DNA of 23,073 nt from Corinectria fuckeliana (Eukaryota > Ascomycota > Sordariomycetes > Hypocreales > Nectriaceae). The stretch covers positions 156-23,228 of the forward strand of contig WPDH01000153.1 in assembly GCA_019137255.1 (NCBI GenBank), in the 5' to 3' direction. The notes beneath the pieces are model-generated. The model was not told where the DNA came from. It did no database searches and saw only the letters and a list, made by a program, of their open reading frames with translations. Below are positions 1-10,919 of this stretch, piece after piece; position 1 is the stretch's first letter, and the number at the start of each line of letters is the position of its first letter. Both the position numbers and the translations under genes were made by a program.

Positions 1-893
1 TACTATAAGGTTCTTAAGTAAGCCTCTTATATAGCTAGTTAAGACTCTTTTAATAATTACTATAAACTATCTTAAGACTTAATATATACTTATACTAAAA
101 ATAGTAAGAATCTAAGTATTATCTTTTAAAAGATTTATAATTAGTTTATAAAAGAGAACTATAATATTCTTACTAAGAAGGTAGTATAAGACTATTATAA
201 GTAAAAAGTAACCCTTTAGGAGGGTATAGTTAATAATTATTATAGTATTTAATAGTATATAAGATATAATATTAAGAGCTATACTAAGTAACCTAATAAT
301 AATCTCTCTGCTAAGATAAGAGGAGATTACCTTTAATAGTAGTACTATTAAGAATAAGAGTATTCTCTTATTATAAGTAACTTAAGCCTAAGTTAAGATC
401 TTAATAGGTGTTTTTTAAAAGGTAGCTAATACTACTTTTTTAATAGTAGTTATAATTATTTCTATAAAAGATAGTAAGATTAGAATCTTACTACTTATAT
501 ATTAGGTATAGCTTATAGTAGTATTAGCTAAGATTACTATTATTTTTTAAACTAAGAGAAAAACAGCTTTTAAGATAATTACTTTAAGTTTATATTTAGT
601 TTTAATAATAAGATTTTTAAATTAATTATAAGTTATTTTTATACTAGGCTTAGCTTATAGTAAGAGTAGGTTTTATAGTAAAAAATTTTTCTTAAGAAGA
701 GAAGAGAGATAGTTTATAATCTTAATATCTTTTATTTTACTTAGCCTACTTATTATATATAATATAATAATAATATAAGAGTGGAAAAAAAGTAAAAAAG
801 ATTTATAGAGAAAGTTAGTTAGGTTAAAATAGATTTTAAAAGTATAACTAAGATATAATAAGAGTAACTATTAAATATTTATAAAAGGTTAAT
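1..893 (-). mobile_element. LINE copy A, 5' part, minus strand
   Basis: This stretch is the reverse complement of 19739-20631, over 893 bases with no net insertion or deletion; the differences I checked are transitions. Copy B identifies it as the 5' region and first ORF of a non-LTR retrotransposon. The element runs leftward: its 5' end is at about 893 and its 3' part lies beyond the window. Homology stops abruptly after GGTTAAT at 887-893. The sequence to the right is copia gag in frame 1, so this LINE inserted into a copia element. Its target duplication cannot be checked because the other end is outside the window. Confidence 0.85.
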
Positions 894-1900
894 AATAACT
901 ACTAAGATATTATTTATAACTAGAAGATTAAATAAGATAATTAGACTAAATATATTAGCTAACTAGTATAGCTAAAATAAGCACTTTATTATAAAGGTTA
1001 AAACTAAGTACTTTTAAGCTTATATTAATCTTAAATTTACTAATTTACTAGCTTTCTTTCTACTTATTATATTACTACCTCTTAAAGCCTTAATAGATTT
1101 TTTTATCTTAACTATTATAACAGGTAAAGCTTAAGCTAAGTATATAAAAATAACTTTAGCTTAGTATAATACTAATAATAATATATATAAAAAGTAGACT
1201 AAGAATCTTACTACTATTAAGGCCTAGGTTAAAAATATAGTTAAAAAGAGCCTTTAAGAATATAATTATAACTTAGATAGCAGCTTAAAAAACTAGTATA
1301 TTACTCTAAAGAAGGCTATAAGTATTAACTACTATATAGCTTAAGATACTACTCTTAGTATATAAAGAGTGTTTTTTAAAGCTACTCTAATAATCCTAAA
1401 AGACTTAAACACTTAAGTAGATAACTTTAAATATATTATATATAATACTACTACTCTTAAGCTTCTTATAGCTAACCTAGTTTTTATATAGTACTAACTG
1501 CTAAAAGAGCTTACTAAGCTCTTTCTTAGTAATAGTCTTAAGATTTAAAAGTCTAAAAAGAGAGAGAAAGTTACTAATAATACTCTTATATATTAGATAA
1601 TTACTAACAGGATATAGCTTACTATATAAGGTTTAAAAAGAGCTTAAAAAAGTAACTAAAAGGTTAAATAAGAAGAAGCTTTTTTAGCTAACTATAAGAG
1701 ATTAAAATCTAATAAATCTACACTTTATAATAAGCCTTTTAAAAAAAAGAATAAGAAGAAAAGAAATAATAAGAGTAAGAGATTAAGTAGTAAGATATAC
1801 TTAGCTTATAAGTAATTTTACCCTCTTATTAAATACTTTTATATCTTTTAAAATAACTTACTAAAGTGGTTTAAAAAAAAACTAAAAACCTAAAAGATTA
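894..1900 (+). pseudogene. copia Gag remnant with zinc knuckle
   Basis: Frame 1 is coding-like with stops that fit former Gln and Trp codons. Near the end it becomes very basic (Lys/Arg/Asn-rich, about 1,740-1,795). Then comes a decayed CX2CX3HX4C knuckle: former Cys codons at 1798, 1807 and 1834 now read TAC/TAT, and a former His at 1819 reads TAC. Gag packages the element RNA and the knuckle binds nucleic acid. The N-terminus was split off by the LINE insertion at 893. The protein cannot be made today. Confidence 0.7.
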
Positions 1901-1904
1901 TAAA

Positions 1905-2480
1905 CTATAATCTTATTATAAACCTAGATTTAAAAAAGAAGATTAAAATAATAAAAAAGTTATTTAGTAAGAAAAAGTAACTTTTATAAGAAGTTAAGAA
2001 AGCTTTAGCTATACTTTTAGCAGAGAAAAAGATAGCTTTTTTAAGCTTTTTATACCTACTAAAAAACTTAGTAATTCTTAACTTAAAAGCCACTTTATAT
2101 ATTTTTAATAATAAGATATAGTTTAAAAACCTAGTTAAAACTAACCTTAGTAACTATATATATACTAGTATATAAAAGGTTTTAGTTATTAGCTATAGTA
2201 ATATTACTATTTAGCTTTTTTTATCACCTTAAAAAGAAATATAATACTTTTACTTATATAATATAATATATTATAAGAGCTTTACTTATAATCTTATCTT
2301 ACTATAAAGACTAAGAAAATATAAGATCTAATAAGACTAAAGCTTAAAAAATAACTCTCTTAAGAACTAGTACTACTAGGTTATAAGAAACTTACTTAAT
2401 TAATATAATTAGTATATTCTTAAAGATAAGAGCCTTATAAGAGTATTATAGTATTAAGCCTTTTTAGCCTAGTAATATTA
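1905..2480 (+). pseudogene. copia aspartic protease region remnant
   Basis: In frame 1 the stretch from about 2,071 resembles the copia retropepsin motif: a degraded D-S-G-A-T-x-H-(I/V)-x-N context in which A-T-L-Y-I-F-N-N is still readable at 2,089-2,112. It is followed by a segment resembling the G-x-x-K-V-P-V-x-G-Y-G part of the fold. The catalytic Asp lies just upstream, where the frame now reads L-N-L-K-A-T. In the family this protease cleaves Gag-Pol. It lies directly between Gag and the integrase in the same frame. Confidence 0.65.
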
Positions 2481-2499
2481 TATAAAGATAAGTAAGATA

Positions 2500-3480
2500 G
2501 ATAGTATAAAATAATAGCTTAGATTAGAATATTCTAGTCTTAAGGCTCTTAACTAGCTAGTTAATATCTTAATAGGTATTAAGATTAAAAGACTATTAAC
2601 TATTAAGTGTAATAACTACCTAATAGTAAAAATTATATATTAAATCTTTTAAGCCCTAAAGGTATATAATAAAAGCTTAAAAAAACAGATTACTATTAAC
2701 TTTATATATATAATACCTAATACTAAGAGCTTTAATAGTTTTATACTTTTTATAAATTACTAGTCTAACTATATTTAGAAAATATATTTTTAAAATTATA
2801 TAGTAAAGTATCTTATTAACACTTTTAATATATTCTTAACATCTTTTAAAACCTAGTATTATATTATATTATAAAATTTTAAGTATAATAATAAAATCAC
2901 TAGAGTGAAAAAAGTAGTAAGTATAATACTTAAGAAAAAAAGTATTTTAATTAAGCTATTAGTAACTAATACTTAAGCTTAAAATAGAAAAATAGAAAAA
3001 TTAAGAGAAGTAATAAAAACTAAGACTTATACTATAAGATAGAAAGTAAAGCTTTTTAAGAAGCTTTAGTATAAGATTTATTATATAATAATCTATTTAT
3101 ATAATAAGCTTTCTTATTATATATTTAACTAAAAGTCTTCTTATAATTAATTTTATACTTATATTACCTACTAAGATAGTATTATTATTAAGAATTATAG
3201 CTTATATCTTAAGCACTTATAAGTCTATAAGTATAAGATATATATAATAACTATAACAGCCTAAAAAAAGATATAACACTTTTATAAGCTTAACCTAAAG
3301 GTATTTATTAGGTATCTTATTAGGTATTAGTTTATAAATATTTATAAGATTTAAAACTCTCTTTTTAATAAGGTTATTACTATAAGAGATATTATTTTTA
3401 ATAAAAAAAAAACCTTTTTAAAAAGCTTAAATAAGCTTAAAAATAACTTTTTATATATTAAGACTAAGAAAATTACTAAC
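2500..3480 (+). pseudogene. copia integrase core remnant
   Basis: Frame 1 shows the hallmark stretch around the catalytic Glu of Ty1/copia integrases at 2,965-3,030: T-x-A-(Q)-N-G-x-I-E-x-L-G-x-V-I with stops in the Gln positions and G read as R. Next come the segment corresponding to L-P-x-x-L-W-x-E-I-x-x-T-A-x-Y-L-x-N-R-x-P, a region matching the copia H-L-R-x-Y-G-C-x-A-Y motif, and a K-L-x-P-x-x-x-I-G-Y-L-x-G-Y motif at about 3,286-3,330, then T-R-D-x-I-F-N-E at about 3,380. The order and spacing fit the family well. The enzyme inserted element cDNA; it is dead here. Confidence 0.85.
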
Positions 3481-4090
3481 TTACTCACTTAGATTAAAAA
3501 GACTAAACCCTAATATAAGCTAAGCTAAAAAGAAGAAACTAGTAATAACTTTTTAACCTTTCTTTATAAAGATAATAATATATATACTACTAATAGCTTA
3601 AGTAATAGTTAAGACCTTATAAGGGAAATATAAGATAATAGAGTAAAAAATAAGACAGATAAAAGTCTTAAAGCTTTATATTTTATTAGTAAAAGATATA
3701 GTTAGTATAAACTAATTACCTAACTAAAACTATTAGCTTAGAAGAGAAGATATATAGATAAGATTACAGCTTAAGTAACTATAAAAAATATAAAATAGAT
3801 TAGACTGCTTTTAAGTATTAGATTTAATACTTTTAAAGGTAATCTAGCTAATAAGAATAAGAATAAATAATAAGAGCTATTATAACAGCTAGGTAAAATA
3901 AGATAAAAAGTAATAAAAGGTGAGATTAAAATTAAAAAGGGAAAAAGTATTATCTTCTATTAAGATTAGGTAAGATAACTACTTTAAGTAGTAACTACTT
4001 ATAGTTAAGCCTTATATATATTAAAACTCTTATACTAATTAGTACTATTATAAACCTCTCTTATAATCTAATACTTATTCTTAAGTATAC
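3480..4090 (+). pseudogene. copia integrase-RT linker remnant
   Basis: Frame 1 continues as a charged, low-complexity segment with basic patches (3,700-3,760) resembling the variable linker between copia integrase and reverse transcriptase. The expected RT motifs do not follow. After about 4,090 the frame is no longer distinguishable, so the element is truncated or interrupted near here. Confidence 0.5.
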
Positions 4091-4480
4091 TAAGAGTTAC
4101 ACCTTAAATAATAAAAGAAACCTAGTTAATAGTTTAGTCTTTCTCTAATTTATCTAAAAGTAATATATCTACTTATTATATCTTCTCTTATTCTTTTAGT
4201 TTGCCTTTTTACTTTCTTATTATTTTTTATTTTCTCTTATCTTATTATATATTTTAATATATCTTATTACTTACTTTAAGTATAGTTTTAAACAGCTAAT
4301 CTATTTATATAAGAAGGGTAAGTAGTAAAAGGTAAAAGTTAAAAAAAAGTATAAGCTACTACTACTAGAATAAGCTATTACTAAAAACTTATAAGCTTAT
4401 TAGGTATATTTATAGCTTAAGTGTTAGTTATAAGATAATAGTAAGTTTAAATATTAAAAACTTAAGTAAAAGTAAGTTTA
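4091..4480. other. AT-rich stretch without recognised content
   Basis: No frame on either strand looks coding. It contains pyrimidine-rich runs around 4,200-4,260. It holds the unseen junction between the copia fragment and the unidentified minus-strand region; no target duplication or terminal repeat was recognised. Confidence 0.5.
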
Positions 4481-6560
4481 TTAAAAGTGTATCTTATTAT
4501 CCTATTAGTAGTAGCTTCTATTTGTTAATTAGCTATAATATCTAATCTTATACTTTCCTCTTTTTAGGTAATATCTTTTAGAGGTATACTAGTAATTAAT
4601 AGTATAAAGTTAGTAATCTTATAAGGTTTTAAAACTTTAGTAGCTTTAAACTTATCTCTTATAAGAATATTACCTTTTAAATTCTTATTATCTTACTATT
4701 ACTAGAAAGTAGCCTTTTTTTTTATAGCTTATAAAGCTTTAATAGCCTTTTAAATATTCTTAGGGTTTTAACTAGTATTAAGCTAAAAAGGGGAGTTAGT
4801 CTTATAAGTAGATAATAAAGCTTAGAATTTAGGATTTTTTTTCTTTTTAAGCTTAAGTGTAAAGTTATAGTCTTTAAAAAGATCTAAATAAGACTGCTTA
4901 TCTAAGTTAATATAAGATAAGATATAGTTTTAATTTAGTAAGAGTGTAAGCTTTATTTTTATATTAGTTAGGTTTATTTCTTTTTTTTTTATAAGTGCTA
5001 GCTTTAGTAACTTTAGCTTAAAAAGAGGTTTCTTTTAGAGGTTATATAAGGTAATACTAATACCTTTAAGTGTTAGGTTTAATTATAAGCTTAAAAATTC
5101 CTAAAATCCCTTTTAGATAAGTATATAAAAAGTAAAAGTTATAAGTAAGTTAGTTAGATTAGAGTTATATTTTATTAGTCTTAAGTTAGCTAGTTTCTAA
5201 TATATAATCTTATCTAGTATATTATTAAAAGGTAGACTTATAAGATTAAGACTTAAACCTTAGTTCTTATAGTATTAAATTAACTAATCTAGTAAGATAA
5301 TAAAAATAAGCTAGTAAGAGATAAGACTACTAAGTATAGTTTAGTACTTCTCTATTAGTATACTACTTATATAAATAGTCTAATACTTATTATACTTATA
5401 TTAAAAGCTTATATTATTTTACTAGAGAGTAGTATACTTACTAATATTAGTAAATAACTCTTAAGATAATATACTTAAGTAACTCTTATAAGGTTTATAG
5501 TTTACTAAGCTAATACTTATATTCTTAACTAGTTAAGTATTAAAAATATATTATTAGTTTTTAATTTTAATCTTATTTAAAATAAGAGTCTTAATAAAGT
5601 TAGTAATATACTTTATACTTATTTCTTAGAAAGTATTATTAGTAATAAAAAGATAAAAAGCTAAGACTTAATTATATTAGTAAAAAATCTCTTTTATATT
5701 TATTAAAGTAAAAACCTTATTAATCTTAAAGTATTAGATCTTACTAGCTTACTTAATTAAGTGCTTTTATATATAACTTATAAATTCTTATAAGTTTAGA
5801 AAAAGTAAGAAAGCTATAATATAATTATACTCTTAGTTAAAAGGTTACTTAAAGACTAAGATAGTAATAATAGTAAAATTAAAAGGTAAACTATAATTAG
5901 CTAGTATCTCTTAAAAAGCTAAAACTATAGCTTTTAAGTATAACTAAGCTGCTTACCTCTAAGAGTTATAATAGTATAGCTAACTATTATAATAGTTAAA
6001 AATATATAAGATTTAATAATTAATATAATAAACTAAGCTTATAATAAAATACTTATTAAATATTACCTTTTAGAATTTCTTATAGCTCTTATAGCTTATT
6101 TTAATAGTATAAGAGACTTATTTAGCACTTTTAGTAAGATAAGAGTTATAATTCTTTTTACTATCTTTCTTACCTTTCTTATAAGTAGAGAAGTTAAGAC
6201 TAGTATTTTAAAAGAAGGTATAATTAAAAATATAAATATAATCTTTTATAGTAACTATAATATTTCTTATTTTATAAGTTAAGATAGGTAGTAAAATACT
6301 AAGTTTAAAGTTAAAAGCTTAGCCTTCTTATTAAAGTCTTTTTAAAAGGCTCTAAAAGTCTTAATAGTAAGTAAGTTAAGTCTAATTATAAACTTATTTA
6401 TTAGGGCTTTTAGTATAAGTATTATAAGATAGTATTTTAAACTAAGTGTTATTAGTAGTATCTAAGTAAAAGTCTAAAATAATTAGATTATTATTATCCT
6501 AATAGCTCTAGTTAGTATAAGGTTAAAAGAAAGTAAGTTATCTTAAAATAATATCTTTTA
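4480..6560 (-). pseudogene. unidentified RIP-degraded coding region
   Basis: Reading leftward, one minus-strand frame over roughly 6,340-4,700 has visibly fewer stops than the others, and the stops fit former Gln codons. The translation is rich in Lys, Tyr, Asn and Ile, with a basic patch near 6,190-6,140, as expected for a RIP-altered protein. I recognise no reverse transcriptase, integrase, transposase or helicase motif. It might be a Gag-like protein, a DNA-transposon protein or a captured host gene. It lies between the copia fragment and the tail of the minus-strand gypsy element. The ends are arbitrary. Confidence 0.35.
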
Positions 6561-7900
6561 AGAGTTTATAAATATAATATTTAATAGAATAGTAAAAAGC
6601 TTATAAGTATTCTTCTTAAGAGACTCTTACTTTAAAGTATAAGATTTAGCTATTATATATAAAGCAGTTTAACTTATTATTAATAGTAAGTATTATTATA
6701 GCTGCTTTTATTATAAATAAGTAGTATTAAAAGATAAAAAAAAAAGAGATATTTTAAAATAAAAGTAAGTATTTAAGATAAAAAGCTAAAATATAAGAGA
6801 ATATAAAAAGAATATTAAAAGTAAAAGAAAGTATAGTTTATAATAAGATAACTTATATAAAAGTATTTACTTTTTTAGCTACTTACTTAATAAGGTTTTT
6901 AAGTCTTATTTTATATACCTAAGAGAATATTTATATATTAGCTATCTTATAATATATTTAATTATTTCTTTTTATAAATTACTTAAATTATTATATTTTA
7001 ACTATAAAGCTTTTTATTTACCTTTTTAGCTTTTTTTTTTTTTATATTTTCTTTTTTCTTTTAATATTTTCTCTTTTTTTTACTTTACTTATATTACTTA
7101 TATTACTCTTAATTAATTTACTATCTTATAATAGCCTTTTAAGCTAAGTAAAAAATACTTACTACCTAGTAATATAAGACTTTTTTTAACTTATATAATC
7201 TTATAAAGTATAATACTAATAAGTATAAATTTACCTAGTAAACTCCTACTAAATAAGAAGATTAGATTATATATTATATTATACTTTTTTTATACTAAAA
7301 CTACTAGTACTAATTTATAAGTTTTTTTTAAAACTACTAGTAGTAATAGTTAATCTAATACTTTTTAGTAGTTTAAAAAGAGTTTTAATATTTAGATTTA
7401 CTTCTAAAAAGCTTTTAATTATCTTAGTTACTCTTTTTATATTAAGCTTACTTTTAAAAGTAAAAGCTTAAAAATATCTTAAGATATTTATATTTCCTTT
7501 TAGTATAACCTTTAAGATATTAATAGTATTTTTTAAACTAGTACTAAACTTACTATTAATTATTATTCTTACCTTTTTTATATTTATACTAAGTTTAGTT
7601 ATCTCTAAAAGTATATTATTTTATATACTCTTAACTAAGCTTTCTATCTAAAGGCTTTACTTATAGCTTTATATAGTAATAATAATCTTATCTTTTACTT
7701 TTATTATATTTAATCTTATACTTCTAATATCTTAAGTAACTATAAGTATTTTATTTTATTTTTTTATACTTACTAATTAATCTTAGGTTTTATAAGTAGC
7801 TAGTATACTAATTATATTTAGAGAAGTAATACTTATTATAAATAGACTTTTCTACTTAGCTATTAGAGAAAGAGTTTTTAAGATAGTCTTTTAAACTACT
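6561..7900. other. AT-rich region, nothing identified; T-rich tract at 7,028-7,078
   Basis: No coding frame stands out. A T/C-rich tract lies at about 7,028-7,078. The minus-strand gypsy element should end in its 3' LTR around here, but its other LTR would lie outside the window to the right, so no repeat comparison is possible. Confidence 0.4.
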
Positions 7901-8850
7901 TTTTTAGTAGTAAGAAAACTATAAAGACTTCTTCTAATAGAAATTAAAAAGTTAAGTTAATAAATAAAAGTAGTTATTTTTAAATTTTAAAACTACTACT
8001 CTTAGCTAAAAATAAGACTTAAAAGCTTAAGTATACTATATATAAGGCTAAAAAGGTATATAATAAGAATTACTAAGAGGGTTTTAAGACTATTAATAGT
8101 AAGTAGTCTTTTAGTTATTTTTAGGACTTTTTTTTAACTTAAATTTTAGCACTCTTTTATAATATCTCTTACTTATTTAGCTAGATCTAATACTTATTTA
8201 TTATATTTTAATTTTTATCTGTTTTTTTATTAATAATAGTATCTTAAGCTATATTAAGCTTATCTTAAGTTATATTAAGCTTATTTTAAGCTATATCTTA
8301 CTTATTTTCTTTTTTATTTATACCTCTCTTAGTAATAACTTATATAGTCTAGTAGGTTTACTATTATAAAGCAGATTATTATAATACTATTTTAGTACTA
8401 TTAGTCTTAAAACTACTTATCTTTTATTATCTTTAAGAGATAAACTTTAAAGTACTATTATAGCTTTTAGATAAGAGATATTATTATTCTATTTTTACTT
8501 ATATTCTTTTTATTATTATTTTTACTTATTAGATTTAATACTTTCTTATTATTTTTTTTATCTTAATCTTTAGTAAGAGGTTAAAATTTAAAGTCTTTCT
8601 TATTAGTTTCTAAAGTTTACTATTCTTTTTTATTTTTAATAAACTTTTTTAGCTAGTCTTTATATATTAATCTCTTAATACTAATCTTATCTAAAGTAGT
8701 AATATAATAGTTAACTTTTAGCTTATTTTAACTCTTAATATAGTATAAACTATTTTACTTATATTATATTTTTACTTCTCTTATTATATTATCTTACTAC
8801 TTAATATTATATCTTAGTATAAGGTTTTTAAGATTTAAAAGCTTTTTTTA
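7900..8850 (-). pseudogene. gypsy integrase C-terminal tail
   Basis: The minus-strand frame keeps a lower stop density beyond the integrase core. It gives a Lys/Gln/Asn-rich, presumably Glu/Gln/Pro-rich, tail that includes the three-unit 21-bp repeat at 8,244-8,306. This fits the variable tail of gypsy integrases. No chromodomain was recognised here. The end is approximate. Confidence 0.45.
8244..8306. repeat. 21-bp tandem repeat, three units
   Basis: Units start at 8244, 8265 and 8286 and begin TTAAGCTATAT, TTAAGTTATAT and TTAAGCTATAT. Units 1 and 2 differ by C/T transitions; unit 3 diverges in its second half. A 21-bp period is seven codons, so it would be a seven-residue repeat in the minus-strand gypsy tail. 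Confidence 0.75.
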
Positions 8851-9345
8851 AATATTTCTCTTATAGCTATTATTTATCCTCTAAGTAAGCTTTTATTAAT
8901 ATATTATAATTTAGACTTTAGCCTTTTTTATATTATTTTATTATTACTTTAAGATCTAAATTCTTTCTTTAAGTAATTAATCTAATATTTTAATATTATT
9001 CTAATTAATAATCCTTTAGATAAGTACTATTACTTTTAGAGGAAGAACTAGTTTCTACTTATAAAGTAAAAAGAAAGTTAATTTCTTATAATATATATAA
9101 ATAGCTACTTAGTTAGCTATTAGGGTATAAGATAACTTTTTTACTTATTTTATACTTAAGCTTAAAGTATACTTCTTAAAGTAGAATACTAAAGTAGTAT
9201 AACTAGCTTTAATAATCTTATTTACCTTTAGGTTATAAGTTAAAGTAGATACTACTCTTATTTTTAGAGCTTTAAAAGTAGAAATAAATTTCTTACTTAT
9301 TTCTAACCTATTATTAACTACTATAATAATAATAATACTAAAGTG
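8850..9345 (-). pseudogene. gypsy integrase core, second part
   Basis: Immediately left of the chromovirus the minus strand reads the second half of a Ty3-type integrase. The catalytic region V-V-N-N-R-L-E (family V-A-D-N-G-P-E) is at 9,324-9,301. The segment matching Y-(N/H)-P-(K/Q)-(A/G)-N-G-x-x-E, with the catalytic Glu now Lys, is at about 9,230-9,195. Then come Y-F-x-K-Y-T, a stretch matching W-x-x-x-L-x-Y-A-L-x-A-D-R-V-A-x-R and a segment matching P-(F/Y)-x-L-L-(F/Y)-G-x-x-P-V-L-P-x-E at about 9,075-9,030. It is the direct continuation of the frame ending at 17,105. Confidence 0.85.
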
Positions 9346-9350
9346 TTATA
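9346..9350. repeat. chromovirus target site duplication, left (TTATA)
   Basis: TTATA lies directly before the 5' LTR and again directly after the 3' LTR (17,100-17,104). A 5-bp duplication is usual for Ty3/gypsy elements. Confidence 0.85.
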
Positions 9351-9438
9351 TATAAGAAGATAAGCTTATAGCCTAAAGGACTAGTCCTAAAAGAAACTAG
9401 TACTAAGCTAGGTAGAGTATACTAAAAGTATAAGAGCT

Positions 9439-9458
9439 ACTAAGTAAGATTACTTAGT
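9439..9458. repeat. LTR hairpin, 9-bp arms
   Basis: ACTAAGTAA-GA-TTACTTAGT is a perfect inverted repeat. The same place in the 3' LTR (16,976-16,995) has identical arms. Confidence 0.6.
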
Positions 9459-9506
9459 GATCTTAGTAAGCAGTTTATAACTACTTACTAAGTTAAAATC
9501 TTATAA

Positions 9507-9517
9507 TATATAAATAC
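9507..9517 (+). promoter_or_regulatory. TATA-like box in the 5' LTR
   Basis: TATATAAATAC is kept identically in both LTRs (17,044-17,054). Its position in the second half of the LTR suits a TATA box for element transcription. In such an AT-rich sequence a chance match is possible. Confidence 0.4.
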
Positions 9518-9699
9518 CTACCTTAGAACTTTTTATCTCACTCTAATTAGCTAACTTTTATAATTTTTTAACTTTTTTTACCTACTTAGGTAATTAGTAT
9601 AAATAGAAAGATAATAATAAACCTCTAATAAACTATAGCTTAAATAAGTTATATACTAACACTAGGTTGTGTTATAAGCAGTATATACTAAGTGATAAA

Positions 9700-10880
9700 A
9701 CCACTATAAATAAAACAAATTATACTAGAAATAATTAAGTTAGTAAAACTAGTATATAAACTAAAGCTAGAAGATATTAAAAAAAAGAGCTAGAAAACCT
9801 AATATAAGAGGTCTAAAAGCAATTATAACCTATTAGTAAAGCTGCTACCTAGATTATATAAGCAGATTCTTAGTAATTAACTAGTAATATAAGAGTAGTA
9901 AACCCTAATATTAGTATACAGCTTAGATATATAAGATTTCTTAAAGATCTTAGCTAAACAGTAAGTAGTATAAATAAAGCTAATATGCTAACTAGTTTAA
10001 TATCTTATAAGTAACCCTAAGTAGAATTAGGAAAAACCCTTTACTTATAACTATATAATACTACTTAAAAATACTATAAAGATAAAAGTTAATAACTAGA
10101 TTCACACTATAAAGTTAGAAAACAGCTTTTAACCTAACTATACTAATATATAAAAAATTAAATAGTTTATAACTAAGCTTTATATAGCTAGATAGACTAA
10201 ATAGTGTAACTATAAGAGAAACCTTATTAACTTAACCTAGTAGAACTATCTTAACTTTATTTATAAGAGATATATTAATATAAGCTTATAAGAGAGGTAA
10301 CTATAAGACAAATTAATAGAGATCTAACAGTATAATAACTAGTTACTAATAGACTACTTTAACTTATAGACTGTCTTATATACCTTTATAAGCACTTTAG
10401 ACCTTAAAGACTAAGTAGACTTAGCTTACTAATATTATTATAAGCTTAAGAACTAGCTGAAAAAAGAAATAGACTGTTAAAAGGTTAATCTTCTATAGGT
10501 ATAAGATATAACTAATAAAATAAAAAGGTTATAATTATATATCTAATATAACTATAAGTTATAAAGTAAAAGGTAAGAATATAAACCTAATAACTATACC
10601 TAAAAGAGGTCTAAAAAGACTATTAATATAAGATAAGCTAAAAGCTAAAACCTTAAAGAAATATAAAATAATATAAGAAATTATATATACTCTTAACTAT
10701 TTAGAAACCTACCTCTAGCTAACCTACTAGTAAACTACTTTATATATAATAAAGAATTAACTAACTAACTAGAGGTGTAATATTATAATTATAATAAGAC
10801 TAGGCATTTAGTAAGAGATTATTAGGCAGCTAAAAAAAACTCTAATATTAACACTAACTAGATGCTAAGCCTACCTCTAG
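9700..10880 (+). pseudogene. gag: chromovirus Gag with CCHC zinc knuckle
   Basis: Frame 2 is coding-like from about 9,700. It has a capsid-like middle part (about 10,200-10,560), including a segment that fits the retroelement capsid pattern of W-x-x-(F/L)-x-x-x-(F/L) followed by an Asp/Gln-rich helix. A CX2CX4HX4C knuckle follows at 10,781-10,822: former Cys codons at 10,781, 10,790 and 10,820 all read TAT, His at 10,805 is intact CAT, and R-D before the last Cys is kept. Gag forms the particle and binds RNA. No in-frame ATG remains at the start, presumably ATG to ATA. Many stops fit Gln/Trp codons. Pol lies in frame 1, so a -1 shift or a separate start was needed. Confidence 0.85.
10781..10822 (+). 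other. Gag zinc knuckle (CX2CX4HX4C)
   Basis: Fourteen codons in frame 2, with Cys positions at 10,781, 10,790 and 10,820 (all TGT to TAT) and His at 10,805. Spacing is exact for retroelement nucleocapsid knuckles. Confidence 0.85.
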
Positions 10881-10919
10881 CAAAAGTATAATTTATAAGT
10901 ATATAAGTAAAAAAGCTAG

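Larger units (their letters stand above)
894..4090 (+). mobile_element. Ty1/copia retrotransposon fragment, RIP-degraded
   Basis: Frame 1 carries, in order, a gag-like region, a zinc knuckle (1798-1836), a retropepsin-like region (about 2,070-2,230) and a copia integrase (about 2,500-3,480). All stay in one frame over 3 kb despite many stops. The order protease-integrase before reverse transcriptase is diagnostic of Ty1/copia. The left end is cut by LINE copy A. The right end fades after about 4,000 before any recognisable reverse transcriptase. No LTR was found. Confidence 0.82.
9351..9562 (+). repeat. 5' LTR of chromovirus
   Basis: 212 bp, matched base for base with 16,888-17,099 (offset 7,537, no gaps). 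It begins TATAAG and ends TTATA; with RIP reversed this fits the canonical TG...CA ends. I count 12 differences from the 3' LTR, all transitions. It contains a TATA-like sequence, short palindromes (GGACTAGTCC at 9,378-9,387) and a 9-bp-arm hairpin. Confidence 0.93.

Noticed and set aside
1905..2093. 62-codon ATG-to-stop ORF on the minus strand
   Set aside because: It lies antisense to the copia protease region, is made of Phe/Lys/Ile/Ser runs typical of AT-rich antisense sequence, and the plus strand gives a convincing retroelement protein.
2500..3480. Programmed restart or selenocysteine-like readthrough to explain in-frame stops
   Set aside because: Stops are too many, occur in every element on both strands and accompany loss of catalytic residues; mutation explains them all.
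7020..7080. T-rich tract as a terminator or replication origin
   Set aside because: It has no other supporting feature; low-complexity tracts are expected in such AT-rich sequence.
9344..9350. LTR starting at TGT (9,344)
   Set aside because: The 3' LTR does not match before 16,888. Starting at 9,351 gives equal 212-bp LTRs, ends that fit TG...CA after RIP and a perfect TTATA duplication.
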